Source: Saprospiraceae bacterium
Lineage (GTDB): Bacteria; Bacteroidota; Bacteroidia; Chitinophagales; Saprospiraceae
Direction: 5' to 3'
Assembly (NCBI GenBank): GCA_016713025.1
Contig: JADJPZ010000004.1
Coordinates: forward strand, 124,001 to 188,000
DNA: 64,000 nucleotides
In this document: in pieces, positions 28,056 to 37,576 of the stretch
Layout of the letters: every line of letters starts with the position of its first letter
How positions within the stretch are numbered: position 1 is the first letter of the stretch
The notes under the pieces: model-generated
Told to the model about the DNA's origin: nothing
The model's input: the letters and a program-made list of their open reading frames with translations, nothing else
The model's database searches: none
Translations under genes and position numbers: made by a program

Positions 28056-28316
28056 CAACTGGTGTTTTTACTATTATGAATTTTCTTAACCTAATATACC
28101 TGTGTAAAACTTTTCCTAGGCTTTTACTTGCTCAATTGCTTCTTTTTTTATACATTGTGGTAGTTATTTGTAGAAGAGCATTATCTGTAAACTATTTTTT
28201 TTTATAAGTGATTAACGATTTGCTATCCTTTAACATTTTATGTTTTAACCCTGAATTGCTGGAAAATCAGGTGATTATATCTAATTTTAGATTGAGTATT
28301 TTCATACTAAGGTAGC
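28056..28316. other. Intergenic stretch left of the decarboxylase cassette
   Basis: No gene is recognised between the M14 fragment and the repeat copy at 28317; the sequence is AT-rich. Confidence 0.35.
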
Positions 28317-28422
28317 TTATAGTGAACAGAAAATATTTTCCATAAAAATTAAATTATAATGCATTGTAAATTAAATAACTATGATGTTAAATTTTTGCAC
28401 TCAACTTTCTGTTTATTATAAA
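28317..28422 (+). repeat. ~105-bp palindromic repeat, family 1, copy B
   Basis: The element starts TTATAGTGAACAGAAAAT and ends TTTCTGTTTATTATAA, with a central AT-rich inverted region. It lies 38 bp ahead of the NTF2-like gene. Copy C at the other side of the cassette is in inverted orientation. Confidence 0.75.
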
Positions 28423-28459
28423 CGGCTATCATAACTTTTCTAAACGAAATTAATAAATT

Positions 28460-28954
28460 ATGAACCTCATTTTTACAAAGCTCAAAGAAGAGACAAAAAC
28501 CAATAACGATACGGGATCATATTCTATAGGTAACATGTCATTTTGTACACTTTGTAATAGTGCGCTTGAGGTATTCGCATCAGGTGATTATGCTCCACTT
28601 TATGAAGTTTTAACCCCTGATGCAGAACTTTTCTTCCCTCAAGGAATAGATGAACAACGCCGAAACATTCAAGGTATTCAAAATATTTTTGATTTTTGGC
28701 AAACTTGGCGCATCAGCAATAACACCATCGCCATGACTATCACTGAAATAAATTCAGTGCCCGTCATCGTAAGCGGATCAGTTGTAGGGCCAGCAAAACC
28801 TGGCACCTGGGTATTTTCTTGGTTCAATGTCAATGTCAATTTTGTTCATGTACAAAGAGCCGCCAGGGTAAATGCTACATTTAGTTTCAATGAAGAAAGC
28901 ATGATCCAAAAAATATTTACTTATTATGACCCAAACCAGTTTAACAATTTGTGA
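28460..28954 (+). CDS. NTF2/SnoaL-like protein
   Basis: The 164-residue protein has the small cone-fold pattern of SnoaL/NTF2-like domains: a first helix ALEVFASGDYAPLYEVLTPDAELFFP, then GIQNIFDFWQTWRISNNTI and C-terminal strands ending MIQKIFTYYDPN. Such domains bind small ligands or catalyse isomerisations and hydrations. There is no signal peptide. It is 85 bp upstream of the decarboxylase, same strand and probably the same transcript, so a role linked to amine or amino-acid metabolism is plausible, though not shown. Confidence 0.7.
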   Translation: MNLIFTKLKEETKTNNDTGSYSIGNMSFCTLCNSALEVFASGDYAPLYEVLTPDAELFFPQGIDEQRRNIQGIQNIFDFWQTWRISNNTIAMTITEINSVPVIVSGSVVGPAKPGTWVFSWFNVNVNFVHVQRAARVNATFSFNEESMIQKIFTYYDPNQFNNL

Positions 28955-29039
28955 TCTTAAATCAAATTCTTTTTATCAAAACCCCATCCACCATGTACAA
29001 TTTTAATGGTAAACTTTTCTTAACCCCAAATCAACAAAT

Positions 29040-31310
29040 ATGATTCACACCACCAAGCCAAGATCCATTGACTATGCAAAAAAACTACATGAACACATAG
29101 TAAATTCCGGCTCAAGCGAAAAACTTCAATTACATGACAGGAAAGGCGCCGAAACATTAGAAGCACTTTTCTTAGGTACCAAAGGAATCAATTCGAAGTA
29201 CCTTACTGAGTTGTTACTTGTTGCTGTTGCAGGTAATGTTTATGCTAGAGAATCCCTTTTTCCAAATGACCCTGATTATGTCAACAAAGAAATTCAGGAG
29301 TCCGAAAGTTTTCAGGATACAATGATGCTTATGCGGCGAGAGTTCGTGGTTTTGGTAGATGAATTGACCAAGTCAGGCACTTTTTATAGCATGCGCTCGA
29401 TCGGCCATATGCTTTGGGATACGGCGATGCCTGGAATTTTGGGATATTTTGCTGCATTGCTATATAATCAAAATAATGTTGCTGTTGAAGCTTCACCAGT
29501 TACAACATGGCTGGAGATGGAAGTAGGTAATGAGCTTTGTAAGATGTTGGGCTATAAAATAAAACCCATCGGATTACCACCTTTACTTAACAATCCAATT
29601 CCTGCGTCTGATGAAACAACAAATAATTCTATAACTGCTTGGGGGCACATCACTTGTGACGGGTCTGTAGCAAACCTCGAAGGTCTTTGGATGGCACGAA
29701 ATCTGAAGTTTTATGCAGTGAGTACTAAGGCGGCAATATTAAATGAACCAGCTTTGGCAGCAGCTAAAAACTTTAAAGTTACACTTCTTGATGGCACTGC
29801 AAAACCATTGATTCAACTTGATAACTGGACATTACTTAACTTACCAATTGACGAAGTTTTAACCATTCCTGACGAAATAGAAAGTCAAACCAATAGTCAA
29901 ATAACTGTAGCTATTTTTAGCCAATATGTTACTAATTATTTAGTCCAATCCATTGGATACCATGACATTATGACTAAATATCTTACTGATATAAACTCAA
30001 CTCCAGTATCAATGGGCCCTGCTACAAAACATTATTCATGGCCAAAAGGTGCAGCTATCTTAGGGATTGGTGCAAATAATATGTGGGCTGTTAAAGTTGA
30101 CGAGAAGGCAAGAATGTGTAAGAAGGATTTAATATCAAAACTTGATGAATGTTTAGCAAGCAAGACACCTGTATTGAATGTAGTAGCGGTTTTGGGCACT
30201 ACAGAGGAAAGTGCTGTCGACCCATTGAAAGACATCATTGCATTGAGAGAGGTTTATCGTGCTCAAGGAATGGAGTTTGCCATTCATGTAGATGCTGCTT
30301 GGGGAGGATATTTTAATACTATGCTTACTAGTAGTGACGATAGCGATCCTTCAACTTTTGTCACAATACCTGATAAAGATAAAGTAGCACTTCCTATGAG
30401 TAAATATGTGGTAAGCCAATACCAGTCATTATCAAATGCAGATTCCATTACTATCGATCCTCACAAAGCAGGTTATGTTCCTTATCCAGCCGGTGGACTA
30501 TGTTATCGAAATAGCGCTATGCGAAATCTTGTTTCTTTTACAGCACCTGTCGTTTATCATGGAGGAATTGATCCGACCGTAGGTGTTTATGGTGTAGAAG
30601 GTTCAAAACCTGGTGCAGCAGCTTCAGCTGTTTATTTTAGTCATAGAGTGATTCGACCGAATGTCGATGGTTATGGTAAAATGCTAGGTCAATGCATGTT
30701 CAACGCTAAGCGATTGTATGCTGCTTTTTCTACATGGAATATTAAACCGAATTTGCCATTTTTCTTTGTTCCATTGATACCTATACCAGCCATTCAAAAC
30801 GGTGAAAGTTCTTCAGATGTCCAAACTCAATATCAGAATATCCTCAATAACATCGTGAATGTCAGTAATGAAACTTTGATCAATGACCCAAAAGCATTTG
30901 GCTTATTTAAAGAATTGGGTGGTGATCAAACCATCATTACTTATATGTTCAATTATTATAACCTTGATGGAACGCCAAATACCGACACCACAAAACTCAA
31001 TAAGTTGAACGAAGCGATATACACTGCTTTTAGCTTTTCGCCAAAAAAAGATAAAGTAGAAGATACTAAACTTGTAGTCACCTCATCCAGTTTTACATCA
31101 AGCGCTTATGGGACTGATTTTATGAATAAATTACGAACCCGATTGTTGGTTACTGATGCAGATCCTACACCTATTGATTTTCTTATCACGACTATCATGA
31201 ATCCATGGCTTTCAAATACAATAGAAGGTTCATTTATACCGACCATAATTGACATTATGGAGTCTACAATAATTGATATAGTTAATGATATCCGAAAACC
31301 TAAAGTATAA
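29040..31310 (+). CDS. PLP-dependent tyrosine/aromatic amino-acid decarboxylase-like enzyme
   Basis: The 756-residue protein is a group II PLP decarboxylase. KHYSWPKGAAILGIG, VVAVLGTTEESAVDP, HVDAAWGGY (PLP-contacting Asp 418) and TIDPHKAGYVPYPAGG (Schiff-base Lys 476) are visible, and EGSKPGAAASAVYFSHRV follows. The pattern is closest, from memory, to bacterial tyrosine decarboxylases of the enterococcal type, which turn tyrosine into tyramine; those are about 610-625 residues, so this protein carries ~130 extra residues, mostly in N-terminal and C-terminal parts. No amino-acid/amine antiporter is beside it. Substrate is inferred. Confidence 0.8.
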   Translation: MIHTTKPRSIDYAKKLHEHIVNSGSSEKLQLHDRKGAETLEALFLGTKGINSKYLTELLLVAVAGNVYARESLFPNDPDYVNKEIQESESFQDTMMLMRREFVVLVDELTKSGTFYSMRSIGHMLWDTAMPGILGYFAALLYNQNNVAVEASPVTTWLEMEVGNELCKMLGYKIKPIGLPPLLNNPIPASDETTNNSITAWGHITCDGSVANLEGLWMARNLKFYAVSTKAAILNEPALAAAKNFKVTLLDGTAKPLIQLDNWTLLNLPIDEVLTIPDEIESQTNSQITVAIFSQYVTNYLVQSIGYHDIMTKYLTDINSTPVSMGPATKHYSWPKGAAILGIGANNMWAVKVDEKARMCKKDLISKLDECLASKTPVLNVVAVLGTTEESAVDPLKDIIALREVYRAQGMEFAIHVDAAWGGYFNTMLTSSDDSDPSTFVTIPDKDKVALPMSKYVVSQYQSLSNADSITIDPHKAGYVPYPAGGLCYRNSAMRNLVSFTAPVVYHGGIDPTVGVYGVEGSKPGAAASAVYFSHRVIRPNVDGYGKMLGQCMFNAKRLYAAFSTWNIKPNLPFFFVPLIPIPAIQNGESSSDVQTQYQNILNNIVNVSNETLINDPKAFGLFKELGGDQTIITYMFNYYNLDGTPNTDTTKLNKLNEAIYTAFSFSPKKDKVEDTKLVVTSSSFTSSAYGTDFMNKLRTRLLVTDADPTPIDFLITTIMNPWLSNTIEGSFIPTIIDIMESTIIDIVNDIRKPKV

Positions 31311-31501
31311 CATTTTTCTCGTATTATAGGTATAATTGATCGTTTGTATATTGGTGCCCAATGTATTTACACCCGATGGTCGCAGTTTCCAACTGAGATC
31401 CTATATTTTACCAATTTAAAATTCATTTTCAACTTTCGATAAACCCTTTAGAATTAACTAACTAACAGTACTATTTTCTAATTCAACTAAGTTTTCTTGA
31501 C
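31311..31501. other. Intergenic region right of the decarboxylase gene
   Basis: No gene or clear terminator is seen before repeat copy C. Confidence 0.3.
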
Positions 31502-31604
31502 TTATACCAAACAGAAAATTGATTGTGAAAATTTACAATCATAATTATTTAATTTACAATACATTATGATTTAAATTTTTTACAGAATATTTTCTGTCCA
31601 CTAC
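31502..31604 (-). repeat. ~105-bp palindromic repeat, family 1, copy C
   Basis: TTATACCAAACAGAAAAT at the left and ATTTTCTGTCCACTAC at the right make this the reverse complement of copies B and D. It closes the decarboxylase cassette on the right. Confidence 0.75.
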
Positions 31605-31740
31605 ATTTAATTAAGAGCCAGCACTGCTACAAAGATAATCTTGCGTTTTATTTCAAGTTATAGAAGTATAAATTCTTGAGGTATTGGATCGAAGTCACAG
31701 GCTACGTCCATCGGGGTTGAGGCAAATAAAGGTATCCTAC

Positions 31741-32682
31741 CTAAACGACATTGGTATATATTTCCTTTACAATAAAAAATCCATCCTGGCCCTGACTTTG
31801 GTACAAAGGCATCAATATGAGGCCGTCACAAGGAGCTGTCACTTTTTCTCCATCATATCTGGCGAGGATTTCTCCGGCGGTGATCTTTTGAAAATTTTTA
31901 TAACCAGGCTTCATCTGCCATTTTTTATTGTCTTGTATATGGTAACGATATATCACCCTGACAATTTGTGGCAGATGATTTGAATACTGCTGTAAAATAT
32001 AGTCATGTTGGTTTTCTACATCGTCACTATGGATGACTCCTATAGCTCGCATAAAGTTGATAGTAGCTGCAATACATCTGTTAACAGAAAAAGGGTCGTC
32101 ATGATGCCCGCCTTCAAAGGCAATAGCCGTAGTGGATATCTTTTTATTATTTGTGTTGAAATAGTGGAGGGTAGTCCCTTCTATACCATCGAGCAATCCT
32201 GTGATGACTGGTGCATGTATTTGCTTAGCGATTTCGATACTTTCGACTTCTTCTGTAGCAATACAAAAAATACCACCATCAGATGATGTGGTATGTAAAT
32301 CCAATAAGTAAAGTCTTGACGGTTTCAACCGATTTATCTCCTCTCCGATGGTATCAAGGATATCTCTGATTTCAAAATCTTCATCTCTCAGATCATTTTT
32401 ATCTTTTTGCAGGAGCTGGTCAATATATGCTGGATGCCAACAACGGTTGATGTCTTTTTTAATATATCTTTTTTGTTGACTGAATGCAGGAATATTACCG
32501 AGTAAGCCGACAATCTCCCCTTTATAGCTAAATCCCGGTCTGGTGATTGGTTCGACTTCCAGCATTTTGAAGAGCAAATCCAGTGCTTTAACACCTGCGG
32601 GTTCATTACCATGCATTGCTGCCGTAATAACTATAAGCGGTCCGGGTTTATCTCCTGTATATTTACCAATGATTCGATGCAT
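31741..32682 (-). CDS. M14-family succinylglutamate desuccinylase/aspartoacylase-like deacylase
   Basis: The 313-residue protein has the zinc motif HGNE at 24-27 (H24, E27), a third ligand in DLHTT (H130), the substrate-binding DINRCW near 77-82 and a catalytic-type Glu in AFEGGHHDD (E190). These belong to the AstE/AspA branch of M14, which hydrolyses N-acyl amino acids. The enzyme is cytosolic (no signal peptide). Its 3' end is duplicated as a fragment at 27956, on the other side of the decarboxylase cassette. A 41-residue frame overlaps its start. Confidence 0.85.
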   Translation of the reverse strand: MHRIIGKYTGDKPGPLIVITAAMHGNEPAGVKALDLLFKMLEVEPITRPGFSYKGEIVGLLGNIPAFSQQKRYIKKDINRCWHPAYIDQLLQKDKNDLRDEDFEIRDILDTIGEEINRLKPSRLYLLDLHTTSSDGGIFCIATEEVESIEIAKQIHAPVITGLLDGIEGTTLHYFNTNNKKISTTAIAFEGGHHDDPFSVNRCIAATINFMRAIGVIHSDDVENQHDYILQQYSNHLPQIVRVIYRYHIQDNKKWQMKPGYKNFQKITAGEILARYDGEKVTAPCDGLILMPLYQSQGQDGFFIVKEIYTNVV

Positions 32683-32788
32683 ATGGGCGGTGCAGATTTA
32701 TCCTTGCATCTTTACAAGTAATTTGCCATTTGAATTTCGTTTCCTTGTTGTTTTTATAGTTTTGCCAGACCTCTGCCTCTTTTTTCAT
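32663..32788 (-). CDS. Possible 41-residue protein overlapping the M14 start
   Basis: An ATG at 32788 begins MKKEAEVWQNYKNNKETKFK and ends with a stop at 32663, overlapping the M14 gene by 20 bp in another frame. It could be an upstream leader peptide, a frameshifted N-terminal extension, or chance. No family is recognised. Confidence 0.25.
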   Translation of the reverse strand: MKKEAEVWQNYKNNKETKFKWQITCKDARINLHRPYASNHW

Positions 32789-33077
32789 TTTATCGATATT
32801 ATTTATTCTGCGATTTTAACATTGTCCCATTAGTACCGTTCAATTCTATTTTAGCCAAATTTAACCCACTACCATGCTTTGGAGTGTAAACGAATTCAAA
32901 CCTTTCCCAAATTCATTTTACAGCCTGTGGTTTACAAACTTCACAAAGAGCACCTGGTTTAAAACCCACAACTGACCAAAACACCACTGTATAAAACAGA
33001 AAAAAAGGCGAAAGGGTGTTCGAATTGTAATTTCTATTAAGGCTGAGTATAAACAATGAAGGCCATCCAGATGGCCG
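32789..33077. other. Short intergenic region
   Basis: No gene is seen. It separates the M14 gene from the end of the cyclase-like gene; all three flanking genes are on the minus strand. Confidence 0.3.
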
Positions 33078-34172
33078 TTATTTAGCTCTTTTTACTAATC
33101 TGAAAGGCGTATTGAGCTCGTCAAGAACGTTATACTCAAAGTCAGTGTTACCGGCAACCATATCAAATCTGCGCGTTATAGCAAAATCACCTGCAGATAA
33201 GATACCATGGCCCGATAATTCTGATGCGTATTCTATTGCATCTCCGGCCACATCAATGCTCGTTGGACCATTTTGTAATTCACCATTTTCCCCATCTTTT
33301 GGGAAATTACCGAAGTCATCCACAATAGGGCTGCCACTAAGCGCAGCGTCCAGGTCAGAAATTTCTAATTCTTTTATTTTGTTACTTGATTGAACAGAAA
33401 ATATGGACATTAATGTTGAATCAAGAGCTCCTTTGAATGGAAGCTTGCCATTTTCATGAGAATCTGGACTCAGGCGAGCAATTTCTGCACTTGCCATTAA
33501 TGCAAGTCGGGCAGCTAATTTTGCTGGTTCTTTTTTATTCCAATTGTGTTTTGCTCTGATTTCTTCCGGGATAAAACCAGATGGCCATATTCCGATAACA
33601 GCATCTCCAACAGTATTTAGCACCATCCCCAAATTTTTCTGAATAACAGCAGCTGCTAAACACTGAAAATCAGATAGCATTTTAGAATACTGAAGCAGAC
33701 TCACATTGGGGTCGTTTCGTATTTTTCTAGATGATTTAACATCAACCACCATAACGGGCAGTTCAAGAGTTGTTTCTCCGGGACAAATTCGCAAGAACAT
33801 ATCGCAATAATTACAATAGTATTTATTTCTATTATTTCTTGTTACTGTTATGAACCCAAAATTAGGGTCTTCATATGTAGAGCCAAAAGCAAGTTTACAA
33901 AAAACACAGGTATCGGCATGACTATGCCCATGCGCGGAAACTTGTTTAATTGACTCATCCGAGGCGTGATGTTTATCAATAATAACTTGCCTTACCGCAA
34001 GGCTGGGAAATTTTCCAGGCAACGCGCCAAGTCCAACATCTCTAAGTGCCATACCGGGACCACCGTAAGCAAAAAGCACCTCCCACGCGTGATTAAAATC
34101 TTCAATTACTTCAAAGCTTGATGAGGTTTTTGTTTTCATCATCGCTGTGGCATATCCTGTTAAAGTTTCCAT
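33078..34172 (-). CDS. Zinc-finger class III nucleotide-cyclase-like protein with altered catalytic residues
   Basis: Four cysteines (C89, C92, C120, C123; CVFC and CNYC) form a zinc-ribbon-like unit just before a cyclase homology domain. Its metal-binding Asp positions are kept: D144 in MVVDVKSS and D190 in NTVGDAVIGI, and helix and strand order match family members that carry the same N-terminal finger. In the usual GDxxNxAARL motif, however, the sequence is GDAIEYASEL (310-319): the transition-state Asn and Arg are both Glu (E314, E318). A ~45-residue insert precedes this motif. It therefore may be a non-catalytic, sensor-type or altered-specificity homologue. It follows an unknown gene by 71 bp and is probably co-transcribed. 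Confidence 0.65.
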   Translation of the reverse strand: METLTGYATAMMKTKTSSSFEVIEDFNHAWEVLFAYGGPGMALRDVGLGALPGKFPSLAVRQVIIDKHHASDESIKQVSAHGHSHADTCVFCKLAFGSTYEDPNFGFITVTRNNRNKYYCNYCDMFLRICPGETTLELPVMVVDVKSSRKIRNDPNVSLLQYSKMLSDFQCLAAAVIQKNLGMVLNTVGDAVIGIWPSGFIPEEIRAKHNWNKKEPAKLAARLALMASAEIARLSPDSHENGKLPFKGALDSTLMSIFSVQSSNKIKELEISDLDAALSGSPIVDDFGNFPKDGENGELQNGPTSIDVAGDAIEYASELSGHGILSAGDFAITRRFDMVAGNTDFEYNVLDELNTPFRLVKRAK

Positions 34173-34243
34173 AATGTAAAAAATGTTTAGCTTGGGGTTA
34201 TAAGTTTGAGGATATTAATTTTTTTTATATCCAAAATGATAAT

Positions 34244-35149
34244 TTAACTGATTTCTTTACTTTCTGTGCAGAACTGGTAGTTCCAATAATTTATAACTCT
34301 AGTTGAAAACCACCAAGTATGTTCAATCTCGATGTAGAGTTCAGGAAGTATATTTTGAAATGTTCCAAACATACCTCGAAACTCTTTAAGGCCGAAATAT
34401 AATACTTGATGACGCGTTTTATCTTTTAGTGGATTGTTACAATAGGTACTGTAATTATCAAAAGGTAAATTGGGGAAGCAAATATTTATTGTTGCAATTA
34501 ATTGCTCTTCATCTATCCATTCGGGAACTTCTTTTAATGTGGCTACATGATCATACTCTGGTTGCCATAAGACAGAATGCATTATATGGGCTTCTTTACC
34601 TCTTCCAAACAATACATAATCTTCAAATCGTTTTGAAATTTCATTTCTGTTTATATGTCTGTAGTGCACTACCCTTTCTACTGTAACCTTAACATTAGTC
34701 AACCACGGTGTAACCTCTGGCTTTTCCCAATACCCACCCCAAGGCGGCTGAGGTAATGTAGCATTAGGCAACTTCATACCCATTAGTCTATTGTCCGGAG
34801 CATCTTTTTTGACAGGAACAAGTTCAGTTGCCACTTCTTCTGCATTTTCGACTGAAGTCCAGACATTTGCATTAAACTCTTTTCTATTTCCGGAAGCAAG
34901 GCTTGGTATCGTAAATGCATCAACTTCTTCCGACCCAAACCAATTCCCCAAATAATGTGAATTTCCATTTATATTTCTGTCTTCTAAAATTTTTTGTTTG
35001 ACATCGTCAGGAATAGAGACCTCCAGTATCAATTCATAGGAATGAGCTTCCATGTGGGTCATTATTTGATGAACGAGAAATAGGGTATCTTTTCCCACAA
35101 TGCAAAATGCATGGTGATCGGGAGCATTTTTGATCGTTTGATTGTCCAT
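34244..35149 (-). CDS. Hypothetical cytosolic protein paired with the cyclase-like gene
   Basis: Using ATG 35149 (MDNQTIKNAPDHHAFCIVG), the product is 301 residues with no signal peptide or membrane segment. It is rich in Trp and aromatic residues (PPWGGYWEKPEVTPWL, HTWWFSTRVINYWNYQF) and has no domain I recognise. A longer start at 35290 would overlap the M20 gene and add a low-complexity Lys/Asn/Leu stretch, so it is rejected. The gene comes first in a two-gene minus-strand unit with the zinc-finger cyclase-like protein. A shared role is inferred from this arrangement only. Confidence 0.6.
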   Translation of the reverse strand: MDNQTIKNAPDHHAFCIVGKDTLFLVHQIMTHMEAHSYELILEVSIPDDVKQKILEDRNINGNSHYLGNWFGSEEVDAFTIPSLASGNRKEFNANVWTSVENAEEVATELVPVKKDAPDNRLMGMKLPNATLPQPPWGGYWEKPEVTPWLTNVKVTVERVVHYRHINRNEISKRFEDYVLFGRGKEAHIMHSVLWQPEYDHVATLKEVPEWIDEEQLIATINICFPNLPFDNYSTYCNNPLKDKTRHQVLYFGLKEFRGMFGTFQNILPELYIEIEHTWWFSTRVINYWNYQFCTESKEIS

Positions 35150-35276
35150 TTTGTTAAAGAAATTTTGGTTTTTTGAAATTTTTAGGTTATTAAGAATCAA
35201 ATATAGCTTTTTTTTTTGTATTTTCACATTGTTGACATATTTATTTAAAAAATAAGGGCATTCTATCAAATTTATT

Positions 35277-36593
35277 CTAGTTTGTGTCAATAACCAATTG
35301 TGCCAAAGCTCTCATACCAACTATAAAACCGCTTTCGTCTATATAAAAATCAGGTGTATGGTGCTGGGAAGCATCCAGCGTGTCGACATCCCTGGGTTTT
35401 CCTCCAAGAAAAAAGAAAAGACCAGGTACTTTTTGTGCAAAAAATGAAAAATCCTCAGCTCCGGTGGTTGCCTTTACTACCCGAACATTTGATTCTCCTG
35501 CTGCTTTTTCGAGTGAAGGCAGCATTTTAGCTGTAAGTTGGGGATTGTTAAAGGTAACTGGATATCCGGTATGGATTTTAACTTCAGCTGTTGCACCTGT
35601 ACTTTCTGCAATTTTTTCAGCGGTAAGTTTGATCTTTTCGTGCACTATTTTTTGCATTTCTGTATCAAGTGTGCGTATGGTACCAATCATTTCCACTTCT
35701 TCCGGAATGATGTTATTTCTGACTCCACCCGATATCTTACCAATAGTAATAACTGCAGCTTCATTTGTCAGGTCCAATTGCCTGCTTACAATCGTCTGGA
35801 GACCAAGGATGATCTGTGCCGCTGTGACTATGGGATCAACTCCTGACCATGGCCGCGAACCATGCACTTGTTTACCCTTGACCTTGATAGAAAACTGGTC
35901 TGCAGCAGCCATAGTGCCAAGCGGTTTATATGTGATTGAGCCAGCATCTACTACACTTGAAATATGAAGGCCATACATGACCTGAATACCATATTTGTCT
36001 ATTAATCCCTGCTTGATCATGAGTGCTGCTCCACCTTCGTCTCCGAGAGGAGCACCTTCTTCAGCAGGTTGAAATACAAAAACTATTTTTCCTTTCAGAT
36101 CATTTTTCATCGCATGGAGCATCTTGGCTACACCCATCAGGATGGCCACGTGACTGTCATGACCGCATGCATGCATGACGCCTACTTTCTGCCCCAGATA
36201 TTCTGATTCTTCTTTGGATGCAAAAGGCAATTTGACACGTTCGTATACAGGAAGACCGTCCATGTCTGCCCTTAGACCGATCACCGGTCCCGGCTTACCC
36301 GTATTCAGTACTGCCACGACACCTGTGTGGGCCATACCTGTTTCGATCGACACATCAAGCCCTTTTAGATTTGCTGCAATATAAGCCATCGTTTTAAATT
36401 CTCGATTGGACAGCTCAGGATATTGATGCAAATGCCTCCTCCACTTTATGACATCACTTTCATTGGCTTTTGCCAGTTCAGCGATCATATTTTCAAGTTT
36501 TTCCTGATTATTTACTACCTTTGGCGGATTCCTTTTTTGACCGCAAAGAAAAATACCAGACAACACAAAAATGGTAATGAATAAAAATCTCAT
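35277..36593 (-). CDS. M20 amidohydrolase/peptidase, secreted
   Basis: A 438-residue M20D-type enzyme with a signal peptide (MRFLFITIFVLSGIFLCG), then WRRHLHQYPELS, LRADMDGLPV, MHACGHDSH (metal ligands), FQPAEEGAP (catalytic Glu) and a C-terminal HHTPDF His ligand. Members hydrolyse N-acyl or amide bonds of amino acids (hippurate, indole-acetyl-amino acid or N-acetyl-diaminopimelate hydrolases). The Cys in the leader (FLCGQ) may be a lipobox variant. It lies at the upstream end of the minus-strand cluster. Confidence 0.9.
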   Translation of the reverse strand: MRFLFITIFVLSGIFLCGQKRNPPKVVNNQEKLENMIAELAKANESDVIKWRRHLHQYPELSNREFKTMAYIAANLKGLDVSIETGMAHTGVVAVLNTGKPGPVIGLRADMDGLPVYERVKLPFASKEESEYLGQKVGVMHACGHDSHVAILMGVAKMLHAMKNDLKGKIVFVFQPAEEGAPLGDEGGAALMIKQGLIDKYGIQVMYGLHISSVVDAGSITYKPLGTMAAADQFSIKVKGKQVHGSRPWSGVDPIVTAAQIILGLQTIVSRQLDLTNEAAVITIGKISGGVRNNIIPEEVEMIGTIRTLDTEMQKIVHEKIKLTAEKIAESTGATAEVKIHTGYPVTFNNPQLTAKMLPSLEKAAGESNVRVVKATTGAEDFSFFAQKVPGLFFFLGGKPRDVDTLDASQHHTPDFYIDESGFIVGMRALAQLVIDTN

Positions 36594-36648
36594 ATATGAA
36601 TAATTTTAATTTTGATGAATCAATAATACTCCAAAGGAAATAAATTTT

Positions 36649-37452
36649 ATGCATAAAAGTAATTTTCAGCTTATAATTTTATTATTTTCATTATTGGTCT
36701 ATGGTTATTTCAATCTACAGAGCCAAAATATCAGCCCAATCAGTAATAAAAAAATTCATCAATACATTATTGAAAATGGCATGTCTTTGATCGGAAAGCC
36801 ATATAAAGGTGGTACCCTTGAAAGTGAAGGCCCTGAAAAATTAACCTATTTTGATGATGCATTTGATTGTGTGACTTTTGTCGAATACGTTCTCGCCAAG
36901 TCAAAAACTCAGGACATAATCGATAAAGAAAATTTTGAATCCTACTTAACAAAAATGAGGTACCGGGATGGTGTGATAAATGGATATGGTTCGAGGTTGC
37001 ATTATTTTACAGAATGGATATTGCAAAATTGCACACAGAATAATTTTCAGGATATAACTAAGTCTATCGGTGGAATCCCATATGTAAAAACTATAAACTT
37101 CATATCTAGACATAAAAGTAAATACGCAAAACTTAGTGTTATTGAAGATTTGGAAAAAATAAAGACTTCAGAAAAAAGACTCAACAATCACAAACGTTAC
37201 TACATTCCCAAAAAAACTTTAACGAAAGTGCAGCACCGGATACTAGACGGAGATGTTATAGCTTTCACGACTTCCATCAGTGGATTGGATGTGGTACATA
37301 CTGGTTTTGCAAAGTGGGTAAAAGGAAAATTATGCCTTTTGCACGCATCAGAGACAGAGAAAAAAGTGGTACTGACATCTCTGAGTCTTGCAGAATATAT
37401 CATGCGGAATCAGAACCAATCCGGTATCATAGTTGTCAGGTGTCTTAAATGA
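36649..37452 (+). CDS. DUF1460 amidase-like secreted protein
   Basis: The 267-residue protein has an N-terminal hydrophobic leader and the DUF1460 blocks FDCVTFVEYV (nucleophile Cys), GYGSRLHYFTEWI and GDVIAFTTSISGLDVVHTGFA with LLHAS near the end. The family is NlpC/P60-like and predicted to act as an N-acetylmuramoyl-L-alanine amidase on peptidoglycan fragments. It is transcribed divergently from the M20 gene, 55 bp away. Confidence 0.85.
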   Translation: MHKSNFQLIILLFSLLVYGYFNLQSQNISPISNKKIHQYIIENGMSLIGKPYKGGTLESEGPEKLTYFDDAFDCVTFVEYVLAKSKTQDIIDKENFESYLTKMRYRDGVINGYGSRLHYFTEWILQNCTQNNFQDITKSIGGIPYVKTINFISRHKSKYAKLSVIEDLEKIKTSEKRLNNHKRYYIPKKTLTKVQHRILDGDVIAFTTSISGLDVVHTGFAKWVKGKLCLLHASETEKKVVLTSLSLAEYIMRNQNQSGIIVVRCLK

Positions 37453-37576
37453 GTATAAGAGTTTAAATTTTTATCACTCTCAAATAAATATAGCGATAGT
37501 CGCAAATAAATAATTACAATAAAATTAACTAAATTAATAGAACTGGTGCATTCGATTTTCCGTTGTAAAGAGAAAA

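Noticed and set aside
33078..34172. A Pycsar-type (PycC) antiviral cyclase
   Set aside because: The usual catalytic Asn/Arg are absent and the partner is not a TIR or membrane effector that I can recognise; a defence role is only speculation.
35149..35290. Longer start for the unknown gene at 35290
   Set aside because: It would overlap the M20 gene and add low-complexity Lys/Asn/Leu residues.
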